Shown: positions 24,854 to 33,448, counted from the stretch's first letter. The stretch is DNA of 64,000 nucleotides from Kaistia defluvii (GCF_040548815.1 NZ_JBEPSM010000001.1:1364001-1428000), one strand, 5' to 3'. Notes: generated by a model not told the origin, from the letters alone. Translations and numbers: made by a program.

Positions 24854-26821
24854 CTATTTGCGCAAGAGCCCGTTCAAATGTTTGAACGCCGCCTCGAATC
24901 GATCCTTCGTCTCGTTGGACACCTTCGGCCAAAGCGTGGCCAACTGCTCGGTGAAGTAGCGCGCGGGCCTGTAGTGGCCGAACGAACCAGACTTCATGGG
25001 GTGGTCGGCAAGCCAGGCATCAATCGCCCGAAGCGTGCGCGGTACATTCTGGTTGAGCTTCGCGAGCGTGATCTTCGAAGTAAGCTGCTTGCCATACTCG
25101 CCATTGACCAACTCTATGTAAAACGACCGGTCGAACATATCTTCCACATCGGCCTCAGCGGTGCCAGTGAAGTCCGCGTAGGTCGATACCTGTTTCTTGG
25201 TGAGTAGGTTCTTCTTATACAGGTCTTCGATGAGCTGCTTGTCGCTGTTTTGAATGTCCAGCAGCGTGGCCACGTTGACCCCCTTCTGCGAGCCAAGGAG
25301 CGCCACGAACGTGGGCACTTTCCCGCTGCCGCCGACGGGCGTGATGACCCATTGCTCAGACAACCCTTCGCGGCCCTCGCGCTCCATTTGAGCCGACACC
25401 GACCGTAGATAGAGCATGTCGGCGACGCCCTCGACGATGAGCGAGTTCGGCCCAACGAAAAGCGTCTGCTGGATCTCGTAGCCGAGTGCGCCCTGCAAGG
25501 GGAACAAGCTATCGTCGGTCGCGTCGAACACATCGGCCAGCACCTTGGTTCCATCTTCATCCTTGGGAAGTGCCTCGGGTGCGTCGATGCCTAGATCCTG
25601 CACGATCCGGACCCGCTCGAACTTGGTCGGGTCGATCATGAACGGCGAGTGCGTGGTGTACAGAAGCTGGTGGCCCGACAGCTCGGCGTCGAAGTAGCGC
25701 AGCAAGTCGGCCTGCGCGCGACCGTGCAGCGACAGCCCAGGCTCGTCCAATAGCAAAATGACGTTCTGCCCTTGGCGTTTCACGTCCTCGTACCATGCAA
25801 GGAATGAGAAGAACCACACGAAGCCCCGCGAGCGGTTGCTCAATGGCGTGGTAGCCCAGTGCACGGAGTCGTAGACCTCGCCCCATACGTTAACCCCTTG
25901 CTGCATTCCCTCAGGGTCTCCAGCTTTGGCGTCACGAACATCGAACCGCATCTGTATGTGCCTGTTCTGCGACCAGTATTTGACGATACGTTGCGTCAAA
26001 TGGTTCCCGGCACCTTGCAGCTTGTTCTTCAGCTCGACGGTGTTGTTGGTGGCCACGAGTTTGCGGTGGTCGAGACGCGCGAGGTTTATGAGGCCGATGA
26101 GCGGGTAGTCCGAGTCGAGGAGCTTGTCGTCTTCCTCGCGCGCGATCAGGGAGTTGAGGTTGGCCTGCCCCTCCATTTGATAGTACTCATCAAAGTACAG
26201 GAATTTCGGCGCGCGGGGCCAGATGAGAGAGAAGAATATATAAGAGCGCAGACCGTTTTCGCGCACCTTCGTCACAAGATTCTTGAGCGCAAGAACTGCT
26301 TCCGTGGCTTCCGACGCATCGAGCTCTGCGCCGAAATCATCCCACGTTTTGGCCGCTGAAAGTTTTGTCCTCAGATCATCAGGAAGTGCTGGATTCGCCG
26401 ATAGGTGCTTACGAGCACCTGATTCACTCACGCTCAGGAAAGCCCTGCTGTTCGACTTCCCATAGTAGGTTTCTCGCCTGAACGTCTTGTCAGTGAACGC
26501 TTCGGGGCCAAAAACATCTTCAATTACCCTGAAGTCGGCCGTCTCCATCTCGTAGGTGCATTCGACCACGACGGCTTTTTCGCGCTCACCATTCTCGACG
26601 GCGAAGCGGTAGTCCTCGACCTCCCGCTTCGGGTAGTCGTAGGTCTCGTCAAACACAGCATCGGCCTTGCGGATCGGGTTCGTGCGGTAGAGCGCGGTGA
26701 GAACCGTGGTCTTTCCCGCCTCGTTCTTGCCCACGAAGCAGGTGGTTTGATTATCAACTTCAATCTGCCCGCTGTCCCAGATGCTGCGGAACTCACGGAC
26801 CCGGTACTGCTTCAGCTTCAT
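24854..26821 (-). CDS. OLD-family ATP-dependent endonuclease (AAA ATPase + TOPRIM)
   Basis: A 655-residue protein. An N-terminal ABC-type ATPase has Walker A GKNEAGKTT at residues 31-39, a signature-like LSNRSRGFVWFFSF near 327-340, Walker B VILLLDEPGLSLHG at 354-367 and the switch histidine in THSPFM near 391. A C-terminal TOPRIM domain has Glu464 in LIVEG and Asp522 in TLLDIQ. The usual DxD reads Asp-Ile-Gln here, while Glu560-Asp561 match the later acidic site. OLD relatives include phage P2 Old and GajA of Gabija, but no UvrD-like GajB partner is present. ATG 26821 follows GGTGGGG and is preferred over GTG 26833. Lower GC than the flanks suggests transfer. Confidence 0.88.
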   Translation of the reverse strand: MKLKQYRVREFRSIWDSGQIEVDNQTTCFVGKNEAGKTTVLTALYRTNPIRKADAVFDETYDYPKREVEDYRFAVENGEREKAVVVECTYEMETADFRVIEDVFGPEAFTDKTFRRETYYGKSNSRAFLSVSESGARKHLSANPALPDDLRTKLSAAKTWDDFGAELDASEATEAVLALKNLVTKVRENGLRSYIFFSLIWPRAPKFLYFDEYYQMEGQANLNSLIAREEDDKLLDSDYPLIGLINLARLDHRKLVATNNTVELKNKLQGAGNHLTQRIVKYWSQNRHIQMRFDVRDAKAGDPEGMQQGVNVWGEVYDSVHWATTPLSNRSRGFVWFFSFLAWYEDVKRQGQNVILLLDEPGLSLHGRAQADLLRYFDAELSGHQLLYTTHSPFMIDPTKFERVRIVQDLGIDAPEALPKDEDGTKVLADVFDATDDSLFPLQGALGYEIQQTLFVGPNSLIVEGVADMLYLRSVSAQMEREGREGLSEQWVITPVGGSGKVPTFVALLGSQKGVNVATLLDIQNSDKQLIEDLYKKNLLTKKQVSTYADFTGTAEADVEDMFDRSFYIELVNGEYGKQLTSKITLAKLNQNVPRTLRAIDAWLADHPMKSGSFGHYRPARYFTEQLATLWPKVSNETKDRFEAAFKHLNGLLRK

Positions 26822-27012
26822 TTCAAGCCCCACCCTGTTGCTTCAGTACGCGTTGGTTCCCCGAGAAATGTATGAAGGAACAGAAGCCGAACGGCAAGAC
26901 ATCGTATCCGCTGCCTTTCGATCAAACATGTCGAAAGACCAGATGGGAACTCAAGCCGACCAAAGCGGTGACGCTTATAGAGTATTTCGCGGACTGCAGC
27001 CCTCAACAGGCG

Positions 27013-27486
27013 CTATACCTCGAAGAACCCCCGCTCATTGGAAATTGCGGTTAGCACAGACATGCAGACGTGCAGCACATCGTGTTTCTCTCCATCCGGT
27101 GTAGCTACCACAACAGTCTCGCCTGCGTCAGAATGCGTCGTGACATCGGAATAGTAAGACCCGCTGTCAAACGCCGCCCCCTTCCCTCTGACCAGGTGCT
27201 CAGCACGCAACCCAACTAGTTCGGATTTCGGGTGGCGTGTAAGCTCTACGTGCTTGCCGGCGTTGGCAATTGCCCGGATCGTGTGGAAGGCTGGGACCTT
27301 CGCTGCAATTTCCTCCGCGACGTCGTGCGGCTTTCCGCTTCGGACGTGCGCCACTACATCAGCAAAGTGGTACAGAATTATGCAGGCAGAAATGGCAAGG
27401 TCGTAGGCGGTCGGCTCCGCCTCGAAACGACGGCAGAGTGGCGCCGCGAGTTCGTCCATGTATACTTGCGGGTTCGAGAATGCCAT
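27013..27486 (-). CDS. Hypothetical protein upstream of the OLD nuclease (possible HEPN-like helical protein)
   Basis: A 157-residue protein. The N-terminal 100 residues are helical, with AISACIILYHFADVVAHV and then FHTIRAIANAGKHVELTRHP. The Asn...Lys-His pattern recalls HEPN-like or other small helical proteins found near defence genes, but the spacing between Arg and His (seven residues) is longer than in a standard HEPN motif, so this is only a suggestion. The C-terminal part is strand-rich. It lies 191 bases before the OLD gene on the same strand and shares its lower GC. A TATAAT sits only four bases before the ATG, so its transcript may be almost leaderless. Confidence 0.6.
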   Translation of the reverse strand: MAFSNPQVYMDELAAPLCRRFEAEPTAYDLAISACIILYHFADVVAHVRSGKPHDVAEEIAAKVPAFHTIRAIANAGKHVELTRHPKSELVGLRAEHLVRGKGAAFDSGSYYSDVTTHSDAGETVVVATPDGEKHDVLHVCMSVLTAISNERGFFEV

Positions 27487-27849
27487 GACGATTATACTCT
27501 AATCGATCCAAATATTCCACGAAGCATTATTCCATTTGCCTTTGCAGTCCAACCAAAAGCTTTATCACATGTCCCACCTGCCGCGAACCTGCAGTCTTCG
27601 GCCATAGAACGGCCGCTGTGTCAGTCCCGCCGCCCATAAACAGCCAGGACGCTTCCCACCCCTACTCGGCCCTTCTCGCTCAGAGCGCCAACGGTAACTG
27701 TTGAGGAAAAGTGCAATTGGCGAAGACTGCCGGAAATGGAGCGCAAAGCCAGGGGACAGGGGCCAAGCTCCTCGCTTCCCCCAAAAAATTCAAAAGCAAG
27801 GCCCGGAGTGCGCGCGGAGTCTCCGGGGCCTACCTAGGGAGCATGATCC
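27487..27849. other. Intergenic region at the right edge of the lower-GC segment
   Basis: The 363 bases between the divergent gene at 27486 and ada at 27850 are AT-rich on the left and GC-rich on the right. The left side holds TATAAT on the minus strand (27491-27496). I see no gene, integrase site or clear operator; no GCGC-containing Ada box could be singled out by eye. Confidence 0.5.
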
Positions 27850-28983
27850 ATGCGAAGGATGATGCCCATGGCCCACGCCCTGCACCCAGACGTCCCTGCC
27901 CCCGCCGAGGCCGCCGCGCCCGCTGATGCGCTTGCGCCAGTCGAGCGCGATCCGCGCTGGCGGGCGGTGCTGGCGCGCGATCGCGCCTTCGACGGCGCGT
28001 TCGTTTTCGCGGTCCGAACCACCGGAATCTATTGCCGGCCCTCCTGCCCTTCCCGCCACGCCAGGCCGGAGAATGTCCGCTTCTTCAACGCCTGCGAGGA
28101 CGCGGAGGCGGCAGGCTTCCGCGCCTGCCGGCGCTGCACGCCCAACGCCGCGTCGCTGGCCGAGCAGCATGCCGAAATCGTGGCCGGCGCCTGCCGGATC
28201 CTGGAGGAGGCCGAGACGGAGCCGTCGCTCGCCAAGCTCGCCGGCGCGGTCGGCCTCAGTCCTTTCCATTTTCACCGCATCTTCAAGGCGTTGACCGGGG
28301 TGACGCCCAAGGCCTATGCGGCGGCGCACCGCTCGTCGCGCGCGCGAAACCAACTGGCGGGCGGGGCCGGCAGCGTCACCGAGGCGATTTATGATGCCGG
28401 CTTCCAGTCGAGCGGCCGCTTCTATGCGACCTCGAACGCCGTGCTCGGCATGACGCCAACAGCGTTCCGGGCCGGCGGCGCCGACACGCGGATCCACTTC
28501 GCGATCGGGCAATGTTCGCTCGGCGCCATCCTGGTCGCCCGCAGTTCCAGGGGTATCTGCGCCATCACGCTGGGCGACGACCCCGAGCCGCTGGCGCGCG
28601 AGCTGCAGGACCGGTTTCCCAAGGCCGAGTTGATCGGCGGCGACGCCGAATTCGAAAGGCTGGTGGCGCAGGTGGTCGGCTTCGTCGAGGCGCCGAAACT
28701 CGGGCTCGACCTGCCGCTCGACGTGCGCGGCACCGCCTTCCAGCAGCGGGTCTGGCAGGCGCTGCGCGAGATCCCGCCCGGCGAGACGGCGAGCTATGCC
28801 GACATTGCCCGCCGCATCGGCGCGCCCAAGGCGGTGCGGGCGGTGGCCGGCGCCTGTGCCGCCAATGCCATCGCGGTGGCGATCCCCTGCCACCGCGTAG
28901 TGCGGAATGACGGCGCGCTGTCGGGCTATCGCTGGGGCGTCGAGCGCAAGCGGGCGCTGCTGGACAAGGAAGCGTGCGGATGA
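27850..28983 (+). CDS. ada: Ada: methylphosphotriester/O6-methylguanine repair protein and regulator
   Basis: A 377-residue protein with the three Ada parts. First is an N-terminal zinc domain whose four cysteines are seen in IYCRPSCPSR (near residue 61-65) and FRACRRCTP (near 97-100); the first of these takes methyl groups from phosphotriesters and switches the protein into an activator. Next is an AraC-type helix-turn-helix (about 120-200, ending in GMTPTAFRAGG). Last is a C-terminal alkyltransferase with the acceptor cysteine in IPCHRVVRNDG. It overlaps the next alkyltransferase gene by four bases, so both repair genes are likely induced together. Several in-frame ATGs (27850, 27859, 27862, 27868) make the exact start uncertain. 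Confidence 0.95.
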   Translation: MRRMMPMAHALHPDVPAPAEAAAPADALAPVERDPRWRAVLARDRAFDGAFVFAVRTTGIYCRPSCPSRHARPENVRFFNACEDAEAAGFRACRRCTPNAASLAEQHAEIVAGACRILEEAETEPSLAKLAGAVGLSPFHFHRIFKALTGVTPKAYAAAHRSSRARNQLAGGAGSVTEAIYDAGFQSSGRFYATSNAVLGMTPTAFRAGGADTRIHFAIGQCSLGAILVARSSRGICAITLGDDPEPLARELQDRFPKAELIGGDAEFERLVAQVVGFVEAPKLGLDLPLDVRGTAFQQRVWQALREIPPGETASYADIARRIGAPKAVRAVAGACAANAIAVAIPCHRVVRNDGALSGYRWGVERKRALLDKEACG

Positions 28984-29555
28984 ACGCCGACCCGCGCCCG
29001 GCCGGCTTCGGGACGACTGCGGCAAGCGGCGGCGCGATCCGCCTGTCGCTCGAGGTCATCCCGACGCCGATCGGCGACATGCTGCTGGTCGCCGACAGAG
29101 AGGGTTTTCTGCGCGCGGCGGATTTCGCCGATTGCGAAGATCGGCTGGCGCGGCTGCTCGATCGCCGGCTGGGTCGGGGCGGCTATGCGCTGACGCGGGA
29201 AGCGGTCCCGGCTGCCATCGCCGCGAGCCTGCGGGATTATTTCGCCGGCGCCCTCGCCGCCCTGGATGCGATCGCGGTTCGATCCGGCGGCACCCCGTTC
29301 CAGCAGACGGTCTGGCAGGCTCTGCGCACCATCCCGCCCGGCAGCCCCCTCAACTATGGCCGGCTGGCCGAACGGCTGGGGCGGCCGCAATCGGCGCGGG
29401 CGGTCGGCCACGCCAATGGCGCCAATCCGTGGTGCGTCATCATCCCCTGCCACCGGCTCGTCGGGGCCGATGGCGGCTTGACCGGCTATAGCGGCGGGAC
29501 AGCGCGCAAGCGCTGGCTGCTCGACCACGAGGCCCGGCACACGGCTTCAGCCTGA
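28980..29555 (+). CDS. ogt: Methylated-DNA-protein-cysteine methyltransferase (Ogt type)
   Basis: A 191-residue single-domain alkyltransferase. The core reads GGTPFQQTVWQALRTIPPG near residue 99, with the acceptor cysteine in VIIPCHRLVGADGGLTGYSGG near 155 and the usual RKRWLLDHE helix at the end. It removes alkyl groups from O6 of guanine or O4 of thymine by a one-time transfer to its cysteine. The ATG at 28980 overlaps the ada stop as ATGA, which supports this start and coupled translation. Its 3' end overlaps the convergent pecS stop by nine bases. Confidence 0.93.
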   Translation: MNADPRPAGFGTTAASGGAIRLSLEVIPTPIGDMLLVADREGFLRAADFADCEDRLARLLDRRLGRGGYALTREAVPAAIAASLRDYFAGALAALDAIAVRSGGTPFQQTVWQALRTIPPGSPLNYGRLAERLGRPQSARAVGHANGANPWCVIIPCHRLVGADGGLTGYSGGTARKRWLLDHEARHTASA

Positions 29556-30044
29556 CGCGCGTCCGGCGATGCCGGCGAGGAAACTTCGCAGCAAGGGATC
29601 GAGCGCCGCCTGCTCGTCGGGTGACAGCAGCGCGATCAGCCGCTTCTGCGTCGCGACATGCGCCGTCACCGCCGCTTCGATCGTCGCGAGGCCCTTTGGG
29701 GTTAACAGGACGCTAACACTGCGGCGGTCATCGGGGTTGTGCGACCGCGCCACCAGCCCCGCCTTTTCGAGCTGGTCGATCCGGTTGGTCAGCGTGCCAG
29801 AGGTGATCATCATCGTCGAAAGCAGGTCGCCCGGCGACAGGCTATAGGGCGCGCCGGAGCGGCGCAGCGTCGCCAGCACGTCGAAACTCGCGCCGGTCAG
29901 GCCATATTCGACGAAGGTCTTGTCCATCTCGCGCGTCAGAAAGTGCACGATTCGGCCAAGACGGCCGATCAGCCCCATCGGCCCGAAATCGAGATCGGGC
30001 CGCTCGCGGTTCCATTGCGCCAGGATTTCGTCGACAGCGTCCAT
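29547..30044 (-). CDS. pecS: PecS, MarR-family regulator
   Basis: A 165-residue winged-helix regulator matching PecS along its length. Its N-terminus QWNRERPDLDFGPMGLIGRL carries the conserved tryptophan (Trp11) of the urate-responsive PecS/UrtR group, and FDVLATLRRSGAPYSLSP holds the Asp55 and Arg61/62 expected to sense ligand. The recognition helix is in MMITSGTLTNRIDQLEKAGLV, with the wing at DDRRSVSVLLT. In the family, urate or xanthine releases PecS from the pecS-pecM region under oxidative stress. It is divergent from a PecM-type exporter with two dyads between. The start at 30044 is chosen because similarity to PecS begins there. Confidence 0.93.
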   Translation of the reverse strand: MDAVDEILAQWNRERPDLDFGPMGLIGRLGRIVHFLTREMDKTFVEYGLTGASFDVLATLRRSGAPYSLSPGDLLSTMMITSGTLTNRIDQLEKAGLVARSHNPDDRRSVSVLLTPKGLATIEAAVTAHVATQKRLIALLSPDEQAALDPLLRSFLAGIAGRASG

Positions 30045-30066
30045 GCCCGCATCGTCCCATCGAAGA

Positions 30067-30110
30067 TATCTTGACGTCAAGACATATCTGGGTATCTTGA
30101 TGTCAAGATA
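30067..30110. promoter_or_regulatory. Twin PecS operator dyads in the pecS-pecM intergenic region
   Basis: Two copies of a dyad of the form TATCTTGA-NN-TCAAGATA lie at 30067-30084 (one mismatch in the right arm) and 30093-30110 (perfect arms), with centres 26 bp apart. They sit between the divergent start codons, the second only 20 bases before the pecM ATG. This is the expected layout for shared repression by PecS. Confidence 0.85.
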
Positions 30111-30129
30111 AATTACCGAGGCTCGCGCC

Positions 30130-31008
30130 ATGCACCGCAATCTCGACCTCCTGCTGACGGCGATCGCCCCGGCGATCTGGGGCAGCACCTATCTGGTGAC
30201 CACGGAGCTGTTGCCCGCCGGCTACCCGCTGACGGTGTCCGTGTTGCGCGCCCTGCCGGCCGGAATCCTGCTTTTGCTGGTGGTGCGCAAGCTGCCGCAT
30301 GGCGTCTGGTGGGGACGAGTGCTGGTGCTGGGGGCGCTCAATTTCTCGATCTTCTGGGCGATGCTGTTCGTCTCGGCCTATCGCCTGCCGGGCGGCGTCG
30401 CGGCGACGGTCGGCGCGATCCAGCCGCTGGTGGTGATCCTGCTGGCGCGGGCGCTGCTCGGCACGGCGGTGCGCGTCGCGGCCATTCTGGCGGCGATCGT
30501 GGGCATTGGCGGCGTCGCGCTGCTGATCCTGACGCCGCAGGCGAGCCTCGATCCAGTGGGTGTCGCGGCGGGCCTCGCCGGGGCGCTCTCCATGGCCTGC
30601 GGCAGCGTGCTGACGCGGCTCTGGCAACCGCCGGTATCGCCCCTCACCTTCACCGCGTGGCAACTGACCGCCGGCGGCATCCTGTTGCTGCCGCTAGCCT
30701 ATTGGCTGGAGCCAGCGCTCCCCCCGCTCACAGGCGCCAACATTGTCGGCTTCGTCTATCTCGGCCTCATCGGCGCGGCGCTGACCTATACGCTGTGGTT
30801 CCGCGGCATTGAGAGGCTCGGCCCCGCCACGGTATCGCCGCTCGGCTTCCTGAGCCCGCTGACGGCCGTGATCCTCGGCTGGTGGTGGCTCGACCAGACG
30901 CTGAGCCCCGCCCAGTGGCTCGGCATGGTCGCCGTGCTCGGCAGCATCTGGTTTGGCCAGCGGGCGCAGCAGACGCCGCCCAAGACGCTCGCCCCGGCCA
31001 AGGGTTAA
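30130..31008 (+). CDS. pecM: PecM, EamA/DMT-family exporter
   Basis: A 292-residue inner-membrane protein with ten predicted helices in two EamA repeats. The opening AIAPAIWGSTYLVTTELLPAGYPL and the block FSAYRLPGGVAATVGAIQPL-like region near residue 85 match PecM. In Dickeya, PecM exports the antioxidant pigment indigoidine; the substrate here is unknown. The gene is divergent from pecS and its translation start lies next to one of the two operators, so repression by PecS is expected. Confidence 0.92.
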   Translation: MHRNLDLLLTAIAPAIWGSTYLVTTELLPAGYPLTVSVLRALPAGILLLLVVRKLPHGVWWGRVLVLGALNFSIFWAMLFVSAYRLPGGVAATVGAIQPLVVILLARALLGTAVRVAAILAAIVGIGGVALLILTPQASLDPVGVAAGLAGALSMACGSVLTRLWQPPVSPLTFTAWQLTAGGILLLPLAYWLEPALPPLTGANIVGFVYLGLIGAALTYTLWFRGIERLGPATVSPLGFLSPLTAVILGWWWLDQTLSPAQWLGMVAVLGSIWFGQRAQQTPPKTLAPAKG

Positions 31009-31065
31009 AATCGAGCGCGAGGCTCGGGTCTGGACGAGAAACCGGCTTCGTCGGATGATCGCCGC

Positions 31066-31431
31066 ATGATTCAGCTGAAGCGCATCTACGAGCCCGTCAG
31101 TCCGGAAGATGGCTTCCGGGTGCTCGTCGACCGGCTCTGGCCGCGCGGCGTCTCCAAGGCGCGCGCCGCGGTCGATTTCTGGGCGCGCGATGTCGCGCCC
31201 TCGACCGAACTGCGCCAGTGGTTTCATCACGAGGCGGCCAATTGGGACGAATTCGTCCTCCGCTACCGCCAGGAACTGGCCGCCAATCCCGAGGCTGTGT
31301 CCGCGCTGCGGGAAAAATGCGCCGGCCAAGTCACTACGCTGCTCTACGGGGCCAAGGATGAGGCGCACAATCAGGCGGTCGTGCTGAAGGAAGTGCTGCA
31401 ATCCGGAAATTCGGCACCTGGCGTAGCCTAG
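31066..31431 (+). CDS. DUF488 family protein (YeaO-like)
   Basis: A 121-residue soluble protein of the DUF488 family. The hallmark VLVDRLWPRGVSKARAAVDFWARDVAPS spans residues 20-47, followed by LRQWFHHEAANWDEFVLRYRQEL and a strand-turn TTLLYGAKDEAHNQAVVLKE. The Arg-rich first block and the His near the end are conserved in the family; no activity is proven. It lies 57 bases after pecM on the same strand and may share its transcript. Confidence 0.88.
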   Translation: MIQLKRIYEPVSPEDGFRVLVDRLWPRGVSKARAAVDFWARDVAPSTELRQWFHHEAANWDEFVLRYRQELAANPEAVSALREKCAGQVTTLLYGAKDEAHNQAVVLKEVLQSGNSAPGVA

Positions 31432-31560
31432 TTCCACCGTCCCCCATCGACAGCCATGACAAAATGCGCTGGTGTCGCACGCGGCGCGGCATTATCGGAA
31501 CCGCGCCCTTCGTCTTCGCCATCGCCGCCCACGCACACCGTCTGGGGGATCTCGCTACCC

Positions 31561-33399
31561 ATGCCGCAAAAGCGCAGGCCGATCTGGTCCAGCAATGTCG
31601 CGCTCCTGGCGGCCGCGCTTGGCGGACTCGCGGCCGGACTGATGCTCTATTTCGTCGGCGGCCGGGGATCGGCATCGTTTGTCTGGGGCTTCGCCACCCT
31701 CCCCGTCCTTCTCAGCCTGCTGGTCCAGATCGTCACCTCGCTCCGACGCGGGGATGCGGGGCTGGACATCATCGCGGCGCTTTCGATGTCGGCGGCTCTG
31801 ATCTTCCGCGAGCCGCTCGCCGCCAATGTCGTGGCGCTGATGTATGCGGGTGGGCAGTTTCTCGAGAACTACGCCGAGCGACGCGCGCGATTGGAGATGA
31901 CGGCCCTGCTTGGCCGGGTCGCGCGAACCGCGATGCTGCACACGGCAGACGGATTGCGCGAGGTCGACATCGACTCGATCAAGCCGGGCGACCGGCTTCT
32001 GATCCGCAAGGGCGAGGTCCTGCCCGTCGATGGCCGCATCGCCTCCGCAAGTGCCCAGATCGACACGTCGGCCCTGACGGGCGAATCCATGCCGGTCAGG
32101 CTATCGGCCGATGACGAAGCGCTGAGCGGCATGATGGGGATCGGCTCTTCCTTCGATCTGATCGCGACCCGACCGGCGGCGGAAAGCGCTTATGCGGGCA
32201 TCGTCCGCCTCGTCGAGGCGGCGCAGCAATCCAAGGCGCCGGCCGTGCGCATGGCCGATCGCTATGCGCTCTGGTTCCTCGCCCTGACGCTGCTTCTGGC
32301 GGGTGGCGCATGGATCTGGAGCGGCGATCCGATCCGGGCGCTCGCCGTGCTGGTGGTGGCGACACCCTGCCCGCTGATCCTCGCCGTTCCGGTAGCGATC
32401 ATCGCCGGCATATCGCGCGCCGCCAAGCTGGGCGTGCTGGTCAAGGGCGGGGATGCTCTGGAAGCGCTGGGCCGCGCCCGCGTCGCCGTGCTCGACAAGA
32501 CGGGAACGCTGACCCATGGCCACGCGGAACTGACCGACACCTGGGTCGCGCCGACCTTCGACGCCAATGAGGTACTGCGGCTGGCGGCCTCGCTCGACCA
32601 GGCGTCAACCCATGTCATGGCGCAGGCGCTGATCCAGGCGGCGCACGCCCGCTCGCTTCAGCTTTCGACGCCGACCGAGGTCGACGAGATGGCCGGCGCG
32701 GGGCTTTCCGGCGTCGTGGACGGCCGCCGGGTCGCGGTCGGTGGCAGCGCCTTCGCCAAGTCTCACATCACCCTCCCGCCTAACCGGGTGACGCCGCGCT
32801 TTCCGAGCAGCACCGCGACGATCGACGTCGTCGTCGACGGCACGCTGGCGGGCATTCTCGTGCTTTCTGACCCGCTCCGCACCGATGCCGCATCGGTCAT
32901 CGATCGACTACGCAAGGCCGGCATCGACCGCATCGTGCTCGCCACCGGCGACCGCGCCGCGGTCGCCCGACCGATCGTGGACCAGATGCGTCTCGACGAA
33001 CTGCGCTCCGATCTGTCACCGCAGGCGAAGGTCGATGTCGTGCTGGCCGCCCGCGCGGCCGGCCCCGTCATGATGGTGGGCGATGGCGTCAACGATGCGC
33101 CGGCTCTTGCCGTCGCCGATGTCGGCGTCGCCATGGGCGCACGCGGCGCGGCGGCTTCGTCGGAATCCGCCGATGTCGTGCTGCTGGTCGATCGGCTCGA
33201 CCGCCTGGCCGACGCGATCGGCATATCGCATCGCTCGGCAAAAATTGCCCTGCAGAGCGTGGTCGTTGGCCTCGGGCTGTCGATCCTCGCCATGATCGCC
33301 GCCGCGCTCGGCTACCTGCCGCCGCTGCAGGGCGCGCTGCTGCAGGAGGCGATCGACGTCGCCGTGATCCTGAATGCCTTGCGCGCGCTGCGAGGATAA
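31561..33399 (+). CDS. Heavy-metal translocating P-type ATPase with TPC motif
   Basis: A 612-residue P1B-type ATPase that pumps a metal ion across the inner membrane. It has the phosphorylation loop DKTGTLTHG (near residue 315), ALTGESMPV in the actuator domain (near 177), the hinge GDGVNDAPALA (near 507) and the membrane metal motif TPCPLILAVP (near 270). There is no N-terminal HMA domain and no C-terminal hemerythrin. The usual Ser-x-His-Pro locus reads THVMAQAL, so His-Pro is His-Val. A TPC motif is the mark of the P1B-5 group (nickel or iron in rhizobial Nia), but the ion cannot be named here. The start is uncertain: 31456 is also open. Confidence 0.88.
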   Translation: MPQKRRPIWSSNVALLAAALGGLAAGLMLYFVGGRGSASFVWGFATLPVLLSLLVQIVTSLRRGDAGLDIIAALSMSAALIFREPLAANVVALMYAGGQFLENYAERRARLEMTALLGRVARTAMLHTADGLREVDIDSIKPGDRLLIRKGEVLPVDGRIASASAQIDTSALTGESMPVRLSADDEALSGMMGIGSSFDLIATRPAAESAYAGIVRLVEAAQQSKAPAVRMADRYALWFLALTLLLAGGAWIWSGDPIRALAVLVVATPCPLILAVPVAIIAGISRAAKLGVLVKGGDALEALGRARVAVLDKTGTLTHGHAELTDTWVAPTFDANEVLRLAASLDQASTHVMAQALIQAAHARSLQLSTPTEVDEMAGAGLSGVVDGRRVAVGGSAFAKSHITLPPNRVTPRFPSSTATIDVVVDGTLAGILVLSDPLRTDAASVIDRLRKAGIDRIVLATGDRAAVARPIVDQMRLDELRSDLSPQAKVDVVLAARAAGPVMMVGDGVNDAPALAVADVGVAMGARGAAASSESADVVLLVDRLDRLADAIGISHRSAKIALQSVVVGLGLSILAMIAAALGYLPPLQGALLQEAIDVAVILNALRALRG

Positions 33400-33448
33400 C
33401 CGCGCAAAGCTCTGACCGGATTCGCTTTTGTCGGCGCCAGGGCCTCGC

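Noticed and set aside
24854..27486. Calling the OLD nuclease locus a Gabija system
   Set aside because: The UvrD-like helicase GajB is missing on both sides and the partner gene is unrelated.
31456..31560. Upstream start of the metal P-type ATPase
   Set aside because: The first 35 codons are Pro/Ser-rich with no metal-binding motif and overlap the short gap after DUF488; kept as an alternative only.
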